Shown: one piece after another, positions 59,622-64,000 of the stretch | Layout: every line of letters starts with the position of its first letter | How positions within the stretch are numbered: the stretch's first letter is position 1 | NCBI RefSeq assembly: GCF_002868715.1 | Contig: NZ_PKLZ01000016.1 | Span: 1-64,000 of the forward strand | Origin: Kineobactrum sediminis | Lineage (GTDB): Bacteria; Pseudomonadota; Gammaproteobacteria; Pseudomonadales; Halieaceae | DNA length: 64,000 bases | Direction: 5' to 3' | Translations under genes and position numbers: made by a program | Notes under the pieces: generated by a model | Told to the model about the DNA's origin: nothing | Database searches by the model: none | The model's input: only the letters and a program-made list of their open reading frames with translations

Positions 59622-60991
59622 AATTCCACTGCACTCGGCAAGCTGACACGTGGATCGAAGGCATCGCGGACCTGGTCCGAGAACAGATTGGCCGCCAGCA
59701 CCAGGGTGAACATGAAGAAAAAGGCACCGGTCAAGGTCCACCAGATGGTGGGTTCACGCGAAAGTTCGGAGCGGGCACCGTTAATCATGTTGCCCCAGCT
59801 GCCCATGGAGGGATCGACCCCGACCCCGATATAGGACAGTACCGCCTCGGCCAGGACCAGGGCGCTGAAATCCAGCACAAAGGTGATCAGGATGATATGC
59901 ACCACGTTGGGCAGTACATGCCGGGCCAGGATCCGGGTATGGCTGACGCCGAAGGCATGTGCGGCCTGCACATAGCCCAGCTGGCTGATCTTGAGCGTCT
60001 CCGCCCGGATCAGCCGACACAGCGTGGCCCAGCTGGTAACCCCGAGAATAAAACACAGGGCGATGAATTTGGCGTCGGCTTTTTCCATGCCAATAGTGAA
60101 GAAGTCCGGATTGAGGTCGATATACACCTGGAACAGCAATACCGATGCGGCGATCAGCAGAATACCCGGGATCGAGCTCATGGTGGTGTAAAGGTATTGC
60201 ACCACATCGTCTACCCAGCCCTTGAAATACCCGGCCATAACGCCAAGGGTAATGGCGATGGGCAGCATGATCAGGGTCGCCAGTGTGCCCAGCAGCACCC
60301 CGGTACGGATGCCCTTGAGCGACTGGAACAAGACGTCGGTACCACCCAGGTCGGTACCCAGGATATGGTAGTAACGGCTGATACTCACCATCCACACACC
60401 GGTGCAGAGCACGATGCCCTGTACCAGCCAGGACGCCCGCCAGGGATAACGACTGCCGCGGGTCAACAGCCACTGCGGCCCGATTACCAGCAAGGACAGA
60501 AGTGCGCCCCAGAACAGCGCCGTAACACTCTTGACCGCGATGTCCATCCCGCGCTCGTCCGGGTCATCAAGATGCTGGCCGGCATGACGCAGGGGCGGGT
60601 AATCGCGAATATCATTGCCGGCAGCATCCTGCAGGTTTTCCTTTTCAAACGATTGCAGGGCAAAGGGTGCCGAGTAGGTGCGTTCGAAGCGGTCACCCAT
60701 ACCGCCGGTCAGCACATCAAAAACACTGGTCACCTTGTTGTCGTAGAAAACCTCCTGGCCGACAACGCCCTCGGGATTTTCCAGCGCCTCGCGAAAGTGC
60801 AGGGAATCCAGCAGTGCTATTAGAATATAGGTGGCGATGACGGTGAAGGTGACCATGCCCAGGCTGGAGCTGAATACCTGGCTCCAGCGCTCGCGGATTT
60901 GCGGGTCCTTGCGCAGCCGGTAAAAGAAAAATGCCAGGGAGATCACCAGCAGGTAAATCAATGCGTCTGACCAGAGGATAACGGGTTTCAT
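59618..60991 (-). CDS. Peptide ABC transporter permease (YejE/DppC-like), enlarged
   Basis: A 457-residue permease, well above the 300-340 of DppC or YejE. The inner-membrane EAA loop is RLIRAETLKISQLGYVQAAH followed by AFGVSHTRILARHVLPN. The extra N-terminal length includes a hydrophilic, probably periplasmic, stretch from about residue 75 to 150 between hydrophobic helices. DPSMGSWGNMINGARSEL is typical of DppC-type proteins. Confidence 0.9.
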   Translation of the reverse strand: MKPVILWSDALIYLLVISLAFFFYRLRKDPQIRERWSQVFSSSLGMVTFTVIATYILIALLDSLHFREALENPEGVVGQEVFYDNKVTSVFDVLTGGMGDRFERTYSAPFALQSFEKENLQDAAGNDIRDYPPLRHAGQHLDDPDERGMDIAVKSVTALFWGALLSLLVIGPQWLLTRGSRYPWRASWLVQGIVLCTGVWMVSISRYYHILGTDLGGTDVLFQSLKGIRTGVLLGTLATLIMLPIAITLGVMAGYFKGWVDDVVQYLYTTMSSIPGILLIAASVLLFQVYIDLNPDFFTIGMEKADAKFIALCFILGVTSWATLCRLIRAETLKISQLGYVQAAHAFGVSHTRILARHVLPNVVHIILITFVLDFSALVLAEAVLSYIGVGVDPSMGSWGNMINGARSELSREPTIWWTLTGAFFFMFTLVLAANLFSDQVRDAFDPRVSLPSAVEL

Positions 60992-61004
60992 TTATGCGGA
61001 TTCC

Positions 61005-61982
61005 TCAGGACAGGCGCACCCGGGGATCAGCCCAGGTATAGGAAATATCGGTGAGAATGAGGCCGAAGATATACAGGACGGACCCAATGAATACCATGGT
61101 GCGCACGATGGCAAAATCCTGGGACTTGATGGCATCCAGCATGTAGCTGCCCAGGCCTGGAATGCCAAAAAAGGATTCGATCAGCAGGCTGCCCATGAAC
61201 AGGGAGGGAATCAGCACCACCACCCCGGTGAGGATGGGGATCATGGCATTGGGCAGGATATGTTGAAACAGAATGCTGAGTTCGCTGCAGCCCTTGGCTC
61301 GCGCGGTGCGTACGTAGTCCTGGTTGGCCTCTTCCAGAAACAGGGTGCGATACCAGCGGGCACCGGCGCCAATGCCCGCAACCACGCCTACCAGGACCGG
61401 CAGGATCAGGAACTTCCATACCTGGCCCTCGGTGTGAAACCCCGAAATGGGTACCAGGCGCCAGGTTTTGGCCACCAGAAACTGGCCGCCAATAATGTAG
61501 AACAGGTAGGAAATTGACATCAGGGCAACGAACAGGAATACCGCGCCCCGATCCAGGCGGGTGCCGTGAAACATTACCACCATCAGTGCAACGCAGATAT
61601 TCACCCAGATCCCCACCAGGAAGGTTGGCAACGCCACCGCCAGGCTTGGCCACATGCGGGTGGCCACATCCGTGGTAATGTCGCGACCACTTTCCGAGCG
61701 GCCGAAGTCAAAGGCAAACAGCCGCACCGACTTATTGAAGAAAATGGTATCGGTCAGCTGTGTTACGCCGCCGGCCTCGGGATTGATGAACAGTGGCTTG
61801 TCATAACCATGTTTGCGCTTCCAGTTGGTGATGGCTTCGGGCGTAACGTATTTTTCACCCAGTTGGGAGGCGGCCATGTCATCGGGTGAATTGACCACGA
61901 AGAAGAGGGTGAAAGTCAGCAGGTTAACGCCTATCAGAATAGGGATGGCATACAGCAGCCGGCGAACAATGTAGGCAAACAT
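61005..61982 (-). CDS. Peptide ABC transporter permease (YejB/DppB-like)
   Basis: A 325-residue permease. It starts MFAYIVRRLLYAIPILIGVN, the standard DppB opening; the EAA region reads NQDYVRTARAKGCSELSILF, and ESFFGIPGLGSYMLDAIKSQ follows. The open frame extends upstream but the ATG at 61982 is the family start. It is 13 bases from the next permease. Confidence 0.94.
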   Translation of the reverse strand: MFAYIVRRLLYAIPILIGVNLLTFTLFFVVNSPDDMAASQLGEKYVTPEAITNWKRKHGYDKPLFINPEAGGVTQLTDTIFFNKSVRLFAFDFGRSESGRDITTDVATRMWPSLAVALPTFLVGIWVNICVALMVVMFHGTRLDRGAVFLFVALMSISYLFYIIGGQFLVAKTWRLVPISGFHTEGQVWKFLILPVLVGVVAGIGAGARWYRTLFLEEANQDYVRTARAKGCSELSILFQHILPNAMIPILTGVVVLIPSLFMGSLLIESFFGIPGLGSYMLDAIKSQDFAIVRTMVFIGSVLYIFGLILTDISYTWADPRVRLS

Positions 61983-61993
61983 AAGCGTTCCTG

Positions 61994-64000
61994 TTATTGG
62001 CGAGCGGTTGCGGTAAGACGTCGGCGGTAGGCAATTACACCGGGCAGAATAAGGGCCAGCAGCAGTATTGCCGCCGCAAATAGTGGCCAGGTGACTGGCT
62101 GGTTCCATTCCTCACGCTTTTGCTCGCGCAGTTCTTCGTCGATGCGGAGGTACTTCAATGTGTTCTTGGAAATCCCGTGACGCTTGGTGTTATGCACCCA
62201 GCTGTTATTCAGGTAGATGTCCTTGGGGTAGTAGGCGAACAGCCATACGGCGTCATCCCGCAGCATGTCTACCATCCGGCTGACAATGTCGAGCCGCTCG
62301 GGACCGGGAGGCAGGACGCGCATGGACCTGAACAGCTGGTCATACTCTTCGCGTTCATAGTTGGAATTGTTGGCGCCATCGCAGTTACAGATCAGCGGGC
62401 TCTCTGGGCCGTAGAGCAGGAACAGGAAGTTTTCCGGATCCGGGTAATCCGCCAGCCAGCCATGGGAGTAAATCTGGGTATTACCGGTAAGCAGTTTTTC
62501 CCGGGTGCGGTTCCAGTCCGCCGGCCGGTATTCCACCTGCACCCCGATTCTGGCAAAGGCGCGATCTATCCAGTTCATGCTGGTATTGGAAATCGCCTGG
62601 CTTTGCACATCAATAAAGATCTTCAGCGGCTCGCCGGTGCGAACATCCCGACCATTGGGGTATCCCGCCTCAACCAGCAGCTGACGGGCGTGCTCAATCG
62701 ATTTGCGCCGGGGCTCGCCGTCAACCCAGTCGTAAACGTGGGGGTTTATACCCTCGGGGCCTTCAACAAAGCCGGGAATCCCCGGCGGGATGGGCATCTG
62801 TGCCGGAATGCCATTGCCCTTGTAAAAAATATTGAGATATTCCTCGGTATCGAAGGCTATCTGCAACGCTCTTCTGAGCTTGCGTTTTTCTTCGGTATAG
62901 CCGCCAAGCACCGGGTCGCGCATGTTAAAGCCATAGTAGTAAATACCGGGTTTAACATCGGGCGACACGGTAATACCGTGGTCCTCAAGGTCATCGGAAA
63001 GCTCCACCCCGTCCGGACCGACAACAAAGGCCTGGTCGAAGACGCCCGTGGTGTTGCCATGGACTTCACCCGAGCGATCATAATAGCCCTGCAGAAACTT
63101 GGTCCACAGTGACAGTACTTCCTTTTCCAGCCTGAATACGGCGCGGTCAATCATTGGCAGCCGTTTGCCCGCATCTGCCAGCAGGCCCGCCTCGGCGTCA
63201 CCGGGAGCGCCTTCTTCCGGATAGTAGTCCTCTCGGAAATTGGGGTTGCGCTCCAGTACAATTTCACTGTTCGGGTCATTCTTGACCATCATGAACGGGC
63301 CGCTGCCCACTGGCCACCAGTCCAGGGTGAGGTTGCGATCGGCAAAACCGGGATTCCGGAAGAAGCGATCAACCTCGGGGGCGATAGGAGAAAAAAAGTG
63401 CATGGCCAGCCAGTAAGTGAACTGGGGATAGCGGCCTTCTATAGTGATCGTGTAATTATATTCGTCAATGACTTCCAGACCGGCCATTGGGTACTGGTCC
63501 AGGTTCACCCAGCCGTTGCGGGGCACAAGTTGCAGCGTGTTGGAGAAGTCTTTCATCCCGACAATATACTGGGCCATGAAGCCCAGCATGGGCGAGCCGT
63601 TGAAGGGGTCGGCCAGGCGTTTGATGGCATATACGTAATCATTGGCTCGAACCGGGCGTGAATCGGTGAGCGGGAAATCGCCTATCTGCCCGTACTCCCG
63701 CCCCTGCTCGGGGTCAGTGAACAGGTAAAGAGCGTCTCCCTCTGCATCGGTTACAAATGCCGGGTGGGGTTGGTAGCGGGCGTCCTCGCGTACGCTCAGG
63801 TGATACCGGGAAAAGGCCACGTCCGCGCTGTCGGGCTCTACGCTCTCACCCTCAGCGTTGAGATAGGTGATTGTCGGAAAGCTCTCCACGCCAAGGGGGA
63901 TCAGCTCATAGGGGCGCTTGAGAAAGTGATAACCCATGGGCGGTTCGTATATTTGCATCAGGAACAGCGACTCGTCCGAGGCGTAGGATACGGCCGGGTC
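61994..64000 (-). CDS. Peptide ABC transporter substrate-binding protein, C-terminally anchored (partial)
   Basis: The last 668 residues of a family-5 solute-binding protein; the N-terminus is past the window edge. Typical parts are DWWPVGSGPFMMVKNDPNSE, SGEVHGNTTGVFDQ and YRPADWNRTREKLLTGNTQI. The sequence near the left end, IYEPPMGYHFLKRPYELIPL, is YejA-like. Uniquely, the C-terminus ends in a hydrophobic segment, LFAAAILLLALILPGVIAY, then basic residues, so it may be membrane-anchored. It starts the operon 11 bases before the YejB-like gene. Confidence 0.9.
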   Translation of the reverse strand, partial: DPAVSYASDESLFLMQIYEPPMGYHFLKRPYELIPLGVESFPTITYLNAEGESVEPDSADVAFSRYHLSVREDARYQPHPAFVTDAEGDALYLFTDPEQGREYGQIGDFPLTDSRPVRANDYVYAIKRLADPFNGSPMLGFMAQYIVGMKDFSNTLQLVPRNGWVNLDQYPMAGLEVIDEYNYTITIEGRYPQFTYWLAMHFFSPIAPEVDRFFRNPGFADRNLTLDWWPVGSGPFMMVKNDPNSEIVLERNPNFREDYYPEEGAPGDAEAGLLADAGKRLPMIDRAVFRLEKEVLSLWTKFLQGYYDRSGEVHGNTTGVFDQAFVVGPDGVELSDDLEDHGITVSPDVKPGIYYYGFNMRDPVLGGYTEEKRKLRRALQIAFDTEEYLNIFYKGNGIPAQMPIPPGIPGFVEGPEGINPHVYDWVDGEPRRKSIEHARQLLVEAGYPNGRDVRTGEPLKIFIDVQSQAISNTSMNWIDRAFARIGVQVEYRPADWNRTREKLLTGNTQIYSHGWLADYPDPENFLFLLYGPESPLICNCDGANNSNYEREEYDQLFRSMRVLPPGPERLDIVSRMVDMLRDDAVWLFAYYPKDIYLNNSWVHNTKRHGISKNTLKYLRIDEELREQKREEWNQPVTWPLFAAAILLLALILPGVIAYRRRLTATARQ

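Overview
The window looks like chromosomal core from a GC-rich, aerobic gammaproteobacterium. It carries the fabA-fabB pair typical of that class, an S10-spc-alpha ribosomal block, uvrA near ssb with a LexA-type box, and the gene order ispB / rplU-rpmA-obg-proB. A marine relative of Halieaceae/Cellvibrionales is my guess from the mix of acyl-CoA dehydrogenases, photolyases, mannose-sugar genes and peptide uptake; nothing here proves a genus. I see no rRNA, tRNA, CRISPR array, insertion-sequence transposase or prophage.

Region 1 (1-14882) is translation machinery. It runs from the end of tuf, through a small YdcH-family (DUF465) gene between hairpin repeats, to the S10 operon (rpsJ to rpsQ), the spc operon (rplN to rpmJ, with secY) and the alpha operon (rpsM, rpsK, rpsD, rpoA, rplQ). 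Good sigma70 promoters precede rpsJ and rpsM, and a strong bidirectional terminator follows rplQ. Region 2 (14892-24260) holds uvrA on the minus strand, a divergent LexA-type box, a frameshifted MFS transporter gene, ssb, an RmlD-like reductase, moaB-moeA and the fabA-fabB operon on the minus strand.

Region 3 (24492-29762) is sugar-nucleotide supply: manC, galU and a phosphomannomutase overlap tightly, and pgi converges on them. Together they lead from glucose-6-phosphate to GDP-mannose and UDP-glucose. Region 4 (29829-37702) has ispB, rplU-rpmA-obg-proB, a ZIP metal transporter, an ICMT-like methyltransferase, hemH and a UbiA-family prenyltransferase.

Region 5 (37791-48033) is more accessory. 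It contains an exported M20 peptidase, a MarR regulator with a large palindrome at its promoter, three acyl-CoA dehydrogenases with a GST, two tandem UbiB/ABC1 kinases and nagA. Region 6 (48188-56945) has a PvdQ-like acylase lipoprotein, an iron-sulfur (6-4) photolyase-type protein, a convergent DASH cryptochrome, an Old Yellow Enzyme, a 2OG-Fe(II) oxygenase and gdhA. Region 7 (56938-64000) is a minus-strand operon: a Yej-like peptide ABC transporter followed by a glycosyltransferase of the tRNA-queuosine mannosyltransferase family, whose start appears to be CTG. The solute-binding gene runs off the right edge.
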